Shown: positions 28,608 to 37,901, numbered from the stretch's first letter. The stretch is 64,000 nucleotides of DNA from Pseudomonas peradeniyensis (GCF_014268935.2 NZ_JABWRJ020000001.1:1-64000), one strand, 5' to 3'. Notes: generated by a model from the sequence alone, not told the origin. A program made the numbers and translations.

Positions 28608-28685
28608 TGGACTCTCCGGGCTACCTGTTCAGTTGGCTTCCATGCCTGGCCGGCGTTCGAGGGCGGCGACTGATGGAATGTTTCA

Positions 28686-28714
28686 AATATGTTTTTGACG
28701 CTGATTTGCGTCAA
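28686..28714 (-). promoter_or_regulatory. Putative lapA promoter
   Basis: On the minus strand a TTGACG -35 box (28714-28709), a 17-base spacer and a CATATT -10 box (28691-28686) predict transcription from about 28679, leaving a leader of some 70 bases. The -35 box lies in the inverted repeat at 28695-28714. Confidence 0.5.
28695..28714. promoter_or_regulatory. Inverted repeat TTGACGC-N6-GCGTCAA in the lapA/lapE intergenic region
   Basis: Perfect 7-bp arms sit within the 349-base gap between divergent lapA and lapE, covering the lapA -35 box. On the plus strand a TATAAT (28724-28729) lies 17 bases after CTGATT (28701-28706), also inside the repeat. It is a strong candidate for a shared regulator site. 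FleQ controls lapA in relatives, but this orientation of TTGAC/GTCAA is not its published consensus. The rest of the gap (28730-28956) shows no gene. Confidence 0.55.
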
Positions 28715-28956
28715 TTTTACGTCTATAATTTCTGGCTATTAAGTTTATGCCAAACTATTGACCTTCTGGCTGCCATCCTAAACAATCGCCAAGGTAATGT
28801 CACATTGATATTTGGCCAGCAAAGCCCTTTCTTTCGTATTAATCGCACTGCCTATTCGGAAGCTTCCTACATACAGGATCAGGGTTTGCCATTTTCCAAG
28901 GCAGGCACGGCTTCGGCTGTGATTTGGGACAACAGCTCTCTCGGGAACCAGTAAAA

Positions 28957-30294
28957 ATGCGTGCGTCACTGTTCACCGCTCTTCCTTTCGCTCTCGCCGC
29001 CTCTTTCGTTCAAGCACAAACCTTGCCCGAAGCCATGCAGAAGGCCCTCGAGGTCCATCCGGAAATCCAGGCCGGCGTGAACGCCCGCACGGCTGCGGAC
29101 TATCAGCTGCGCGCTGCCCAGGGCGGCTATTTGCCGCGGGTCGACGTGACCGCCGGCTATGGTCGCGAGGGCACCGACAGCCCGAGCACCCGCAACCGCT
29201 GGGAGACCCTGAACCGTGGCGAGTCGGCCATCCGCCTTCGGCAGATGGTCTTCGACGGCTTCGCCACCTCCAGCGAGGTCGGTCGCCAGCAGGCCACCGT
29301 CAACGCCCGCGCCTACTCCCTGCTGGGGACCTCCGAGCGCACCGCGCTGACCGTCGCCCAGGTCTACCTGGACGTGCTGTCGCGCCGCGAGATGGTGCGC
29401 CTGGCCGAAGACAACCTGCGCAACCACGAGCGCATCCTCGACCAGATCAAGCTGCGCACCAGCCGTGGCGTGGGCCGCCTGGCCGACCTCGACCAGGCCG
29501 AGGCGCGCCTGGCCCAGGCCCGCAACAACCTGATCACCGAGCAGACCAACCTGGCCGACGCCAACACCAACTACCTGAGCGTCGTCGGCCAAATGCCCGA
29601 CGAGTTAAGCACGCCCGCGCCATTTGTCGACCTGCTGCCGGCCACCCTCGACGAGGCCCGCCACCAGCTGGTCGAGGAAAGCCCGATCCTGCGCTCGGCC
29701 GAGTCGGACATCGCCGCCGCCGAGAAGCAATACGAAGCCGCAAAGTCTACGTTCTATCCACGATTCGATGCTGAACTCGGACGAACGGCCGACAACAACC
29801 TCGACGGCGCCGTCGGCCACAACAACGAATGGCAGGCCATGCTGCGCATGAACTTCAATTTGTACGCTGGTGGCAGCAACAAGGCGGACCTGGAATCGAA
29901 GTCGTACTTGGCCAACCAGGCCCTGGACATTCGCAACAACGCCTTGCGCCAGCTCAATGAGGAGTTAGGCTTGGCATGGAATGCTCTGGAGAACGCCAAC
30001 GCCCAGGTGCCGATCGCCCAGCAGTACGTCGATCACAGCAACCGCGTGCGCAGCGCCTACCAGCAGCAGTTCGGCCTGGGCGAGCGTACCTTGCTCGACC
30101 TGCTCGACAGCGAGAATGAAACCTTCACCGCCCAGCGTCGTCTGGTAGAGGTGAAGAACACACAAATGTTTACTCAGTATCGAATCAAGGCGACCATTGG
30201 TCAGCTGCTCAAGAGCCAGGGTGTCGTAGCACCGATGGCGTCCGTTGTGCAGAACGACCTGAAACCCAAGGTGAACCTGCCAGGCATGAACTGA
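28957..30294 (+). CDS. lapE: LapE, TolC-family outer-membrane channel
   Basis: This 445-residue outer-membrane efflux protein has a signal peptide ending near AQA (residues 18-21) and two repeated OEP helical-hairpin regions with alternating coiled coils. It is the outer-membrane pore of the type I machine that exports LapA. The upstream TTG at 28924 is open but has no ribosome site; the ATG at 28957 follows GGGAA and begins a proper signal peptide. lapB begins 45 bases later, so this is the lapEBC order known from P. fluorescens. Confidence 0.92.
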   Translation: MRASLFTALPFALAASFVQAQTLPEAMQKALEVHPEIQAGVNARTAADYQLRAAQGGYLPRVDVTAGYGREGTDSPSTRNRWETLNRGESAIRLRQMVFDGFATSSEVGRQQATVNARAYSLLGTSERTALTVAQVYLDVLSRREMVRLAEDNLRNHERILDQIKLRTSRGVGRLADLDQAEARLAQARNNLITEQTNLADANTNYLSVVGQMPDELSTPAPFVDLLPATLDEARHQLVEESPILRSAESDIAAAEKQYEAAKSTFYPRFDAELGRTADNNLDGAVGHNNEWQAMLRMNFNLYAGGSNKADLESKSYLANQALDIRNNALRQLNEELGLAWNALENANAQVPIAQQYVDHSNRVRSAYQQQFGLGERTLLDLLDSENETFTAQRRLVEVKNTQMFTQYRIKATIGQLLKSQGVVAPMASVVQNDLKPKVNLPGMN

Positions 30295-30339
30295 AAGGCG
30301 CACCTTGAATCACCCCCGCAAGGATGAAGAGAGCGCCGC

Positions 30340-32496
30340 GTGGAATCCGAAGTCAGTCGAGTCCAACTCAGCCACGATCCACGCAGTCAGCATGACGACC
30401 CGCTGCTGGACAGTCTGCTGACCCTGTGTGTCCTGCACCAGAAGCCTGCCAGCCGGGCCATGCTGACCACCGGGCTGCCCTTGCCCTCGCAGCGCCTGAC
30501 CCCCGAGCTGCTGCCTCGCGCAGCCGCCCGGGCCGGGCTGCAGGGGCGTCTGCTGCAGCGTAAGCTCGAGCAGATCCCCAGCATCGCCATGCCGGCGATG
30601 CTGCTGCTCAAGGAAGGCCGCTGCGCGGTCCTGCTCGGCTGGGAGAACGAGGATACCGCGCGCCTGCTGCTCAGCGAGAGCGACGGCGGCGAGGTGCATG
30701 TCACCCGTGAGGCGTTGCAGGGCGACTACAGCGGCAAGGTGTTCTTCGCCCAGCCGCAGCACAAGTTCGACGTCAACCACGGCAACCTGATCCCGCGCGC
30801 GCGCTCGTGGTTCCGCGACACCCTGCTGCGCAGCAAGTGGCTGTACATCGATGCCATCGCCGCCAGCCTGGTGATCAACCTGATCGCCCTGGCCGCACCG
30901 CTGTTCGTGATGAACGTGTACGACCGCGTGGTGCCCAACCAAGCTACTTCGACCTTGTGGGTGCTGGCCATCGGCATTGCCGGTGCCTATGTCTTCGACC
31001 TGATTCTCAAAGGCTTGCGCAGCCTGTGCCTGGACCTGGCCGGCAAGAAGACCGACCTGATCATCTCGGCGACGCTGTTCGAGCGCATCGTCGGGATGTC
31101 GATGAAGTACCGTCCGGCGCGGGTCGGCAGCTTTGCCCAGAACATCCACGAGTTCCAGGGCCTGCGCGACTTCCTTGCCTCGCTGACCCTGACCAGCCTG
31201 ATCGACCTGCCGTTCACGTTCCTGATCCTCATGGTCATTGCCATCATTGGCGGGCACCTGGTGTGGATTCCGATCCTGGCCTTCCCGTTGGCGCTGGGTA
31301 TCGGCTATGCCCTGCAGAAGCCGTTGATGGCGACCATGGAACGCACCATGGCCTTGGCCTCCGAGCGCCAGTCGAGCCTGATCGAGACCCTCGCCGGGCT
31401 GGATGCGGTCAAGGTCAACAACGCCGAGAGCGAGCGCCAGTACATGTGGGAGCAGACCCTCGGCACCCTGAGTCGCCTGGAGCTGCGGGTGAAGGTGCTG
31501 TCGGGCCTGGCCATGAACATCACCGCGCTGATCCAGCAACTGGCCGGCGTGGCGATGATCTGCGTGGGCGTGTACCTGATCATCGACGGCAACCTGAGCA
31601 TGGGCGGCCTGGTGGCCTGCTACATGCTCAGCGGTCGCGCCCTTGGCCCGCTGGGCTCGCTGAACGGCCTGCTGGCCCGCTACCAGCAGGCCAAAGTGAC
31701 CATGGTCGCCACTGACCAGATGATGGAACTGCCCCAGGAGCGCAACTTCGAAGAGCGTCCGCTGAGCCGCCAGGTGCTGCAAGGCGCCATCGAGTTCCGT
31801 GGGGTCGAGTTCACCTACCCGAACCAGCAGAACCAGGCGCTCAAGGGCATCAACCTGAACATTCGCCCGGGCGAGAAGGTCGGCATCATCGGCCGCAGCG
31901 GCTCGGGCAAGAGCTCCCTGGCCAAGCTGATCGTCGGCCTGTACGAACCGGACAACGGCTCGCTGTTGGTTGATGGCGTGGACATTCGCCAGATCGACGT
32001 CAGCGAACTGCGCCACAACATCGGCTACGTGCCCCAGGACATCCAGCTGCTGGCCGGCACCCTGCGTGACAACCTGGTCAGCGGCGCCCGCTACATCGAG
32101 GACGAGCTGATCCTCCAGGCCGCGGAACTGGCCGGCGTGCACGAGTTCGCCCGCCTGCACCCCGACGGCTACGAGCTGCAGGTCGGCGAGCGTGGCCAGA
32201 ACCTTTCCGGCGGCCAGCGACAGAACGTTGCCCTGGGTCGGGCGCTGCTGCTCAACCCGCAGATCCTGCTGCTCGACGAGCCCACCAGCGCCATGGACAA
32301 CACCGGCGAGGAGCGTCTCAAGCAGCGCCTGGCCGCGGTGATCGAGAACAAGACTGTGCTGCTGGTCACCCACCGGGCGTCGTTGCTGTCGCTGGTGGAC
32401 CGGTTGATCGTCATCGATCGTGGACAGATTGTTGCGGATGGCCCGAAAGCCGCCGTCATGGATGCGCTGAAGAAGGGGCAGATCAGTGTTGCATAA
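30340..32496 (+). CDS. lapB: LapB, type I secretion ABC transporter
   Basis: This 718-residue ABC exporter begins with a C39-peptidase-like domain without an obvious catalytic cysteine motif (about 15-140), as in RTX-adhesin transporters that do not process their substrate. Six membrane helices span about 160-460. The ATPase has a Walker A GRSGSGKSS (about 518-526), an LSGGQ signature (about 622) and a Walker B ILLLDEP (about 645). It drives LapA export with LapC and LapE. It has a GTG start; its last 11 bases overlap lapC. Confidence 0.95.
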   Translation: MESEVSRVQLSHDPRSQHDDPLLDSLLTLCVLHQKPASRAMLTTGLPLPSQRLTPELLPRAAARAGLQGRLLQRKLEQIPSIAMPAMLLLKEGRCAVLLGWENEDTARLLLSESDGGEVHVTREALQGDYSGKVFFAQPQHKFDVNHGNLIPRARSWFRDTLLRSKWLYIDAIAASLVINLIALAAPLFVMNVYDRVVPNQATSTLWVLAIGIAGAYVFDLILKGLRSLCLDLAGKKTDLIISATLFERIVGMSMKYRPARVGSFAQNIHEFQGLRDFLASLTLTSLIDLPFTFLILMVIAIIGGHLVWIPILAFPLALGIGYALQKPLMATMERTMALASERQSSLIETLAGLDAVKVNNAESERQYMWEQTLGTLSRLELRVKVLSGLAMNITALIQQLAGVAMICVGVYLIIDGNLSMGGLVACYMLSGRALGPLGSLNGLLARYQQAKVTMVATDQMMELPQERNFEERPLSRQVLQGAIEFRGVEFTYPNQQNQALKGINLNIRPGEKVGIIGRSGSGKSSLAKLIVGLYEPDNGSLLVDGVDIRQIDVSELRHNIGYVPQDIQLLAGTLRDNLVSGARYIEDELILQAAELAGVHEFARLHPDGYELQVGERGQNLSGGQRQNVALGRALLLNPQILLLDEPTSAMDNTGEERLKQRLAAVIENKTVLLVTHRASLLSLVDRLIVIDRGQIVADGPKAAVMDALKKGQISVA

Positions 32497-33862
32497 GCTG
32501 GATATCGGGCGTTTCAAGGACAACCTGCGCCGCTACTTCAAGGGCTCCGAGTCGCTGGCCGGCCAGCCGCTGCCCGAGGTCAACAAGGCGCTGATCGAGG
32601 ACGCGCCACGGGTGGTGCGCCTGACCATCTGGGGCGTGATCGCGTTCTTCCTGTTCCTGATCATCTGGGCCAGCGTCGCGCCCATCGACGAGGTGACGCG
32701 CGGGGAGGGCAAGGCCATCCCGTCGTCCAAGGTGCAGAAGATCCAGAACCTCGAGGGCGGCATCGTCGCCGAGATCTTCGCCAAGGAAGGGGAGATCGTC
32801 GAGGTCGGCCAGCCGCTGCTGCGCCTGGATGAAACCCGCTTCGCCTCCAACGTCGACGAGACCGAGGCCTCGCGTCTGGCCATGGCCCTGCGCGTGCAGC
32901 GCCTGACGGCCGAGGTCGAGGACAAGCCGTTGCAGATCGACGAAGAGCTGCGCAAGGCCGCGCCAAGCCAGGCCGCCAACGAACAGTCGCTGTACCTGAG
33001 CCGTCGCCAGCAGCTGCAGGACGAGCTTGGCGGCCTGCAGCAGCAGTTGGTGCAGAAGCAGCAGGAGCTGCGCGAGTTCAACTCCAAGCGCGCCCAGTAT
33101 GCCAACAGCCTGCAGTTGCTGCGCCAGGAAATCGCGATGTCCGAGCCGCTGGTGGCCCAGGGCGCGATCTCCCAGGTCGAGGTGCTGCGCCTGCGTCGCG
33201 CCGAGGTCGAGAACCGCGGCCAGATGGACTCCACCGCCCTGGCCATCCCCCGTGCCGAGGCGGCGATCAAGGAGGTCGAGAGCAAGATCGAGGAGACCCG
33301 CGGCAAGTTCCGCAGCGAGGCGCTGACCCAGCTCAACGAAGCCCGCACCGAGCTGAACAAGGCCACTGCCACCAGCAAGGCGCTGGACGACCGCGTGCAC
33401 CGCACCATGGTCATCTCGCCGGTGCGCGGCATCGTCAAGCAACTGCTGGTCAACACCATCGGCGGGGTGATCCAGCCGGGCAGCGACATCATCGAGATCG
33501 TGCCGCTGGACGACACCCTGGTGGTCGAGGCGAAGATCCTGCCCAAGGACATCGCCTTCCTGCACCCGGGCCAGGAAGCCACGGTCAAGTTCACCGCCTA
33601 TGACTACACCATCTACGGCGGCATGAAGGCCAAGCTCGAGCAGATCGGTGCCGACACCATCACCGACGAAGACAAGAAGACCACCTACTACCTGATCAAG
33701 CTGCGTACCGACAAGAGCCATCTGGGCACGGACGAGAAGCCGCTGCTGATCATCCCGGGGATGGTGGCGACGGTGGATATCATGACCGGCAAGAAGACCA
33801 TCATGAGCTACCTGCTCAAGCCGATCATCAAGGCCCGTTCGGAAGCCTTGCGCGAGCGTTGA
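32486..33862 (+). CDS. lapC: LapC, HlyD-family membrane fusion protein
   Basis: This 458-residue adaptor links LapB to LapE. It has one membrane helix near 48-68, a lipoyl-like segment around GEGKAIPSSKVQKIQNLEGG, long coiled coils (about 120-300), and the second half-lipoyl and beta-barrel domain ending near MTGKKT. The GTG start overlaps lapB by 11 bases, which indicates coupled translation. It is the last gene of lapEBC. Confidence 0.94.
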   Translation: MLHKLDIGRFKDNLRRYFKGSESLAGQPLPEVNKALIEDAPRVVRLTIWGVIAFFLFLIIWASVAPIDEVTRGEGKAIPSSKVQKIQNLEGGIVAEIFAKEGEIVEVGQPLLRLDETRFASNVDETEASRLAMALRVQRLTAEVEDKPLQIDEELRKAAPSQAANEQSLYLSRRQQLQDELGGLQQQLVQKQQELREFNSKRAQYANSLQLLRQEIAMSEPLVAQGAISQVEVLRLRRAEVENRGQMDSTALAIPRAEAAIKEVESKIEETRGKFRSEALTQLNEARTELNKATATSKALDDRVHRTMVISPVRGIVKQLLVNTIGGVIQPGSDIIEIVPLDDTLVVEAKILPKDIAFLHPGQEATVKFTAYDYTIYGGMKAKLEQIGADTITDEDKKTTYYLIKLRTDKSHLGTDEKPLLIIPGMVATVDIMTGKKTIMSYLLKPIIKARSEALRER

Positions 33863-33885
33863 TCGCTCGACGGGGCGGTAATCCT

Positions 33886-33972
33886 GTGGGAGCGGGCTTG
33901 CCCCGCGATGGCGTTCGCCCAGGCAACGAGGTTGTTGCTGCCGACGTCATCGCGGGGCAAGCCCGCTCCCAC
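33886..33972. repeat. REP inverted pair after lapC
   Basis: Perfect 25-bp arms (starting GTGGGAGCGGGCTTGCCCCG) face each other across 37 bases. It lies just after the lapC stop and probably protects the mRNA end or blocks read-through into the next operon. Confidence 0.85.
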
Positions 33973-34003
33973 GCCCTCGCTTTGCAGGCTGGTGCAGGGC
34001 GGA

Positions 34004-34023
34004 GCATATTCATATGAATATGC
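34004..34023. promoter_or_regulatory. 20-bp perfect palindrome upstream of the dioxygenase-ABC operon
   Basis: GCATATTCATATGAATATGC is its own reverse complement over all 20 bases. It is AT-rich and stands 160 bases ahead of the TauD-like gene, as expected of a dimeric repressor or activator site. The rest of this 321-base gap holds a REP pair, a second small inverted repeat and no gene. Confidence 0.6.
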
Positions 34024-34051
34024 AATAAAGGTATTTAAAATCCTGTTCTTA

Positions 34052-34065
34052 TGACTTTATAGTCA
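34052..34065. promoter_or_regulatory. Inverted repeat TGACT-TTAT-AGTCA
   Basis: Perfect 5-bp arms lie 28 bases downstream of the 20-bp palindrome and 118 bases ahead of the dioxygenase start. It may be a second regulator site or part of the promoter. Confidence 0.35.
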
Positions 34066-34183
34066 CCCCACTGCGTACCCGCCGACCAATCGGCGCGCCG
34101 CACGACTCGAACCCACACGGGCAATCCCCGTGCGTTTCCGATCGTTGCGCGCCCTGAAGTCGCGCACTGCGTGGGAGTGAACA

Positions 34184-35083
34184 ATGCCAGCCGCCTCGAA
34201 CGCCTTGTCGACCATCGACAGCGCCCTGCCGCAAACCTTCGACATCCGCCCGTTCCCCGGCGCCGTCGGTGCCGAGATCATCGGCCTCGACCTGGCCCGT
34301 GCGGTCAATGCCGAGGATTTCACCCGTATTCACCGCGCCCACCTGGACCATCACGTCCTGGTGTTTCGCGACCAGCGCATTACCCCCGAACAGCAGATCG
34401 CCTTCAGCCGCCGTTTCGGCGAGCTGCAGATCCATGTGCTCAAGCAGTTCCTGCTCGCCGGCCATCCCGAGATCCTGATCGTTTCCAATATCGTCGAGGA
34501 CGGCCGCAACGTCGGCCTGGGCGATGCCGGCAAGTTCTGGCATTCGGACCTGTCGTACAAGGAACTGCCGAGCCTGGGCTCGATGCTGCACGCCCAGGAG
34601 CTGCCCAGCGAGGGCGGCGACACCTTGTTCGCCGACATGCACAAGGCCTGGGACGCGGTGCCCGAGGCCCTGCGTCGGGTCGTCGAGGGCCGCAGCGCCG
34701 CCCACTCCTACACCGCCCGTTACGCCGAGACCAAGTTCGAAGGCAACTGGCGCCCGACGCTGACCGCCGAGCAACTGGCCCAGGTCCAGGAGGTCATCCA
34801 TCCGGTGGTGCGTACCCACCCGGAAAACGGCCGCAAGGCGCTGTTCGTCAGCGAAGGCTTCACCACCCGCATCGTCGGTCTGCCGGATGACGAAAGCCGC
34901 GACGTGCTGCAACAGCTGTACGCCCTGAGCGTGCTGGAGCAGAACATCTACCGCCACCAATGGCAGCCCCACGACCTGGTGTTCTGGGACAACCGCTCGC
35001 TGATCCACCTGGCCACCGGCTGCCCGGCGCACCTGCGCCGCAAGCTGTACCGCACCACCATCCAGGGCGATGCCCCGTTCTGA
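34184..35083 (+). CDS. TauD/TfdA-family Fe(II)/2-oxoglutarate dioxygenase
   Basis: This 299-residue dioxygenase has its iron ligands His120 and Asp122 in FWHSDLSY and His275 in LIHLATG, and a 2-oxoglutarate arginine at 286 or 290. Such enzymes hydroxylate a carbon next to a sulfonate, sulfate ester or ether and so release the group. It is the first gene of a four-gene operon with an ABC importer, which suggests the importer delivers its substrate. The actual substrate cannot be read from the sequence. The ATG has GGAG seven bases upstream. Confidence 0.88.
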   Translation: MPAASNALSTIDSALPQTFDIRPFPGAVGAEIIGLDLARAVNAEDFTRIHRAHLDHHVLVFRDQRITPEQQIAFSRRFGELQIHVLKQFLLAGHPEILIVSNIVEDGRNVGLGDAGKFWHSDLSYKELPSLGSMLHAQELPSEGGDTLFADMHKAWDAVPEALRRVVEGRSAAHSYTARYAETKFEGNWRPTLTAEQLAQVQEVIHPVVRTHPENGRKALFVSEGFTTRIVGLPDDESRDVLQQLYALSVLEQNIYRHQWQPHDLVFWDNRSLIHLATGCPAHLRRKLYRTTIQGDAPF

Positions 35084-35101
35084 CGACTGAGGAAACACAT
35101 C

Positions 35102-36121
35102 ATGCGCAAATCCATCAGCCGCCTGGCGGCAAGTATCGGCCTGGGCGCCAGCTTGGGTCTAGGCAGCCTGGCGGCGCCGACCGTGGCCCACGCCGAAGGG
35201 CAGATCCGCATCGCCGAGCAGTTCGGCATCGTCTACCTGCTGCTCAATGTGGTGCGTGACCAGCAACTGATCGAGAAGCACGGCAAGGAGCAGGGCCTCG
35301 ACATCAAGGTCGACTGGGCCCAGCTTTCCGGTGGCGCGGCAATCAACGATGCATTGCTGTCCGGTTCGGTGGACATCGCCGGCGCCGGCGTCGGGCCGCT
35401 GCTCACCGTGTGGGATAGAACCCGCGGCCGGCAGAACGTCAAGGCCGTCGCCTCGCTGGGCAACTTCCCGTACTACCTGGTCAGCAGCAACCCCAATGTG
35501 AAGACCATCGCCGATATCTCCGACAAGGACCGTATCGCCGTGCCAGCGGTGGGCGTTTCGGTGCAGTCGCGTTTCCTGCAGTACGCCGCCGCCCGGCAAT
35601 GGGGCGACAAGGAATACAACCGCCTCGACAAATACACCCTGGCCGTGCCGCACCCGGACGCCACCGCGGCCTTGCTGGCCGGCGGCACCGAGCTCAACGG
35701 GCACTTCTCCAACCCGCCGTTCCAGGACCAGGTGCTGGCCAACAAGAATGTGCACGTGGTGCTTAACAGCTACGACCTACTTGGCCCCAACTCACCGACC
35801 CTGCTGTTCGCCACCGAGAAATTCCGCAAGGACAATCCCAAGACCTACAAGGCCTTCGTCGATGCCCTGGCCGAAGCCGCCGACTTCGCCCAGAAGGACA
35901 AGGCCGCCGCCGCCGACACCTATATCCGCGTGACCAAGGCCAAGATCGACCGCGAGGCGCTGATCAAGCTGATCGAAAACCCGCAGTACGAATTCACCGT
36001 CACGCCGAAGAACACCTACAAGCTGGCCGAATTCCTCTACCGGGTCGGCGCGATCAAGAACAAGCCCGAATCGTGGAAGGACTACTTCTTCCAGGATGAA
36101 CGCCCGTTGCAGGGGAGCTGA
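35102..36121 (+). CDS. ABC transporter substrate-binding protein (SsuA/TauA/NMT1-like)
   Basis: This 339-residue periplasmic protein has a signal peptide cleaved near AHAEG (about residue 30). The two-lobed binding-protein fold shows FGIVYLLLNVVRDQ near the start, SGGAAINDALLSGSVDIAGAG for the first hinge region, and SPTLLFATEKF later. The family imports sulfonates, taurine, nitrate or pyrimidine precursors. It starts 18 bases after the dioxygenase and seven bases before the ATPase. Confidence 0.88.
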   Translation: MRKSISRLAASIGLGASLGLGSLAAPTVAHAEGQIRIAEQFGIVYLLLNVVRDQQLIEKHGKEQGLDIKVDWAQLSGGAAINDALLSGSVDIAGAGVGPLLTVWDRTRGRQNVKAVASLGNFPYYLVSSNPNVKTIADISDKDRIAVPAVGVSVQSRFLQYAAARQWGDKEYNRLDKYTLAVPHPDATAALLAGGTELNGHFSNPPFQDQVLANKNVHVVLNSYDLLGPNSPTLLFATEKFRKDNPKTYKAFVDALAEAADFAQKDKAAAADTYIRVTKAKIDREALIKLIENPQYEFTVTPKNTYKLAEFLYRVGAIKNKPESWKDYFFQDERPLQGS

Positions 36122-36127
36122 GCGCCG

Positions 36128-36991
36128 ATGACCGCCCCATTGCCAGGCCACACGGCCAGCAACCTGAGCCGTGTCGCCACCCCACCGTTGCTGGCGGTGG
36201 ACAACCTGAGCCTTGAATACCGCACCGCCCAGCGCGTGGTGCGGGCCACCCACCAGGTCAGTTTCGAGGTCGACCGCGCCGACCGTTTCGTCTTGCTCGG
36301 CCCGTCCGGCTGCGGCAAGTCCACCTTGCTCAAGGCCGTGGCCGGCTTCATCGCACCACGGGAAGGGCAGATCCTGCTCCAGGGCCAGCCGGTGTGCGGC
36401 CCGGGGCCGGACCGCATCGTGGTGTTCCAGGAGTTCGACCAGTTGCCGCCGTGGAAGACGGTGAAGCAGAACGTGATGTTCCCGCTGCTGGTGTCCGGCC
36501 AGCTCAAGCGCGTCGAGGCTGAGGAACGGGCGCTGCATTACCTGGAGAAAGTCGGCCTGGCCGCCTTCGCCGACGCCTACCCGCACACCCTGTCCGGTGG
36601 CATGAAGGCCCGCGTGGCCATCGCCCGGGCACTGGCCACACAGCCCAAGGTCCTGCTGATGGACGAGCCGTTCGCCGCGCTCGATGCCCTGACCCGGCGC
36701 AAGATGCAGGAAGAGTTGTTGCTGCTGTGGGAGGAGGTGCGCTTCACCCTGCTGTTCGTCACCCACTCCATCGAAGAGGCGCTGGTGGTGGGCAATCGCA
36801 TCCTGCTGCTGTCGCCGCACCCCGGGCGGGTGCGAGCCGAGGTGCACAGCCACCAGTTCGACCTCGGCAGCCTCGGCGCCAGCGACTTCCAGGCCAGTGC
36901 CCGACGTATCCACCGGTTGCTGTTCGACGAGGCCGATGCCTCGACGCCAGCGGACGATCTGGGCTTCAACGATATCCGTATCGCCTACTGA
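36128..36991 (+). CDS. ABC transporter ATPase (SsuB/TauB type)
   Basis: This 287-residue ATPase has a Walker A GPSGCGKST (58-66), an LSGGM signature, a Walker B VLLMDEPFAALD, and a switch histidine in VTHSIEEA. The long C-terminal tail after about 245 is not part of the catalytic core. It powers the importer formed with the upstream binding protein and the downstream permease. Confidence 0.92.
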   Translation: MTAPLPGHTASNLSRVATPPLLAVDNLSLEYRTAQRVVRATHQVSFEVDRADRFVLLGPSGCGKSTLLKAVAGFIAPREGQILLQGQPVCGPGPDRIVVFQEFDQLPPWKTVKQNVMFPLLVSGQLKRVEAEERALHYLEKVGLAAFADAYPHTLSGGMKARVAIARALATQPKVLLMDEPFAALDALTRRKMQEELLLLWEEVRFTLLFVTHSIEEALVVGNRILLLSPHPGRVRAEVHSHQFDLGSLGASDFQASARRIHRLLFDEADASTPADDLGFNDIRIAY

Positions 36992-37004
36992 CGGGAGCCA
37001 GGGC

Positions 37005-37868
37005 ATGACGACGACACCTGTACGCCAGGAATACGAAGTGCAGCTGCAACCCCTGCCGGGTGTGCCGCTGGAGCGCGAGCTGCCGCTGCTGCAACGCTTG
37101 TGGCAACAGGGCTGGCTGCGCAAGGCCGTGATCCTGGTACTGCTTGCGGTGGCCTGGGAGGCCGTGGCCCGCTATACCGGCAACGACCTGCTGCTGCCGA
37201 GCTTCCTGCAGACCGCCAGCGCGTTGTGGGACGGGCTGCTCAGCGGCGAGCTGCCGGCCAAGGTCGGTGTATCGCTGGTGGTACTGCTCAAAGGCTATGT
37301 GCTGGGCATCGTCCTGGCCTTCGGCCTGACCAGCCTGGCCGTCTCGACGCAAGTGGGGCGCGACCTGCTGGGTACGCTGACCTCGATGTTCAACCCGCTG
37401 CCGGCCATCGCCCTGCTGCCGTTGGCCTTGCTCTGGTTCGGCCTGGGCGACAACAGCCTGATCTTCGTGCTGGTGCACTCGGTGCTGTGGGCGCTGGCGC
37501 TGAACACCTACGCGGGCTTCCTCGGCGTGTCCGAGACCCTGCGCATGGCCGGGCGCAACTACGGGCTGCGCGGCCTGCGCCTGGTGCTGCACATCCTGGT
37601 GCCGGCGGCGCTGCCGTCAATCCTGTCGGGGCTGAAGATCGGCTGGGCCTTCGCCTGGCGCACGCTGATCGCTGCCGAGCTGGTGTTCGGCGCCAGCAGC
37701 GGCAAGGGCGGGCTGGGCTGGTACATCTTCCAGAACCGCAACGAGCTGTACACCGACAAGGTGTTCGCCGGGCTGGCGGTGGTGATCCTGATCGGCCTGC
37801 TGGTGGAGGGGCTGGTATTCAACACCCTGGAGCGGTTGACCGTGCGGCGCTGGGGGATGCAGCGCTAG
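37005..37868 (+). CDS. ABC transporter permease (SsuC/TauC type)
   Basis: This 287-residue inner-membrane protein has six or so hydrophobic segments and the EAA loop typical of this family (GRNYGLRGLRLVLHILVPAA). It starts at the ATG at 37005 with GGGAG upstream, 13 bases after the ATPase stop; the frame is open further left but lies inside the ATPase gene. It ends the operon. A half-REP (37873-37890) follows. Confidence 0.9.
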   Translation: MTTTPVRQEYEVQLQPLPGVPLERELPLLQRLWQQGWLRKAVILVLLAVAWEAVARYTGNDLLLPSFLQTASALWDGLLSGELPAKVGVSLVVLLKGYVLGIVLAFGLTSLAVSTQVGRDLLGTLTSMFNPLPAIALLPLALLWFGLGDNSLIFVLVHSVLWALALNTYAGFLGVSETLRMAGRNYGLRGLRLVLHILVPAALPSILSGLKIGWAFAWRTLIAAELVFGASSGKGGLGWYIFQNRNELYTDKVFAGLAVVILIGLLVEGLVFNTLERLTVRRWGMQR

Positions 37869-37901
37869 ATATTCGGGCTTGCCCCGCGATCGGGCCTCCA
37901 G

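Noticed and set aside
11385..28673. A plus-strand open frame of 5762 codons running the whole length of lapA
   Set aside because: It is the shadow of lapA. The adhesin almost never uses the codons (such as TTA, CTA, TCA) that would give stops on the other strand, and the array repeats the same bias. The translated sequence is a low-complexity Gly/Val/Asp repeat with no known domain and no ribosome site.
28607..28954. 115-codon plus-strand frame in the lapA/lapE gap
   Set aside because: It overlaps the lapA start and the promoters, has no ribosome site and no family resemblance.
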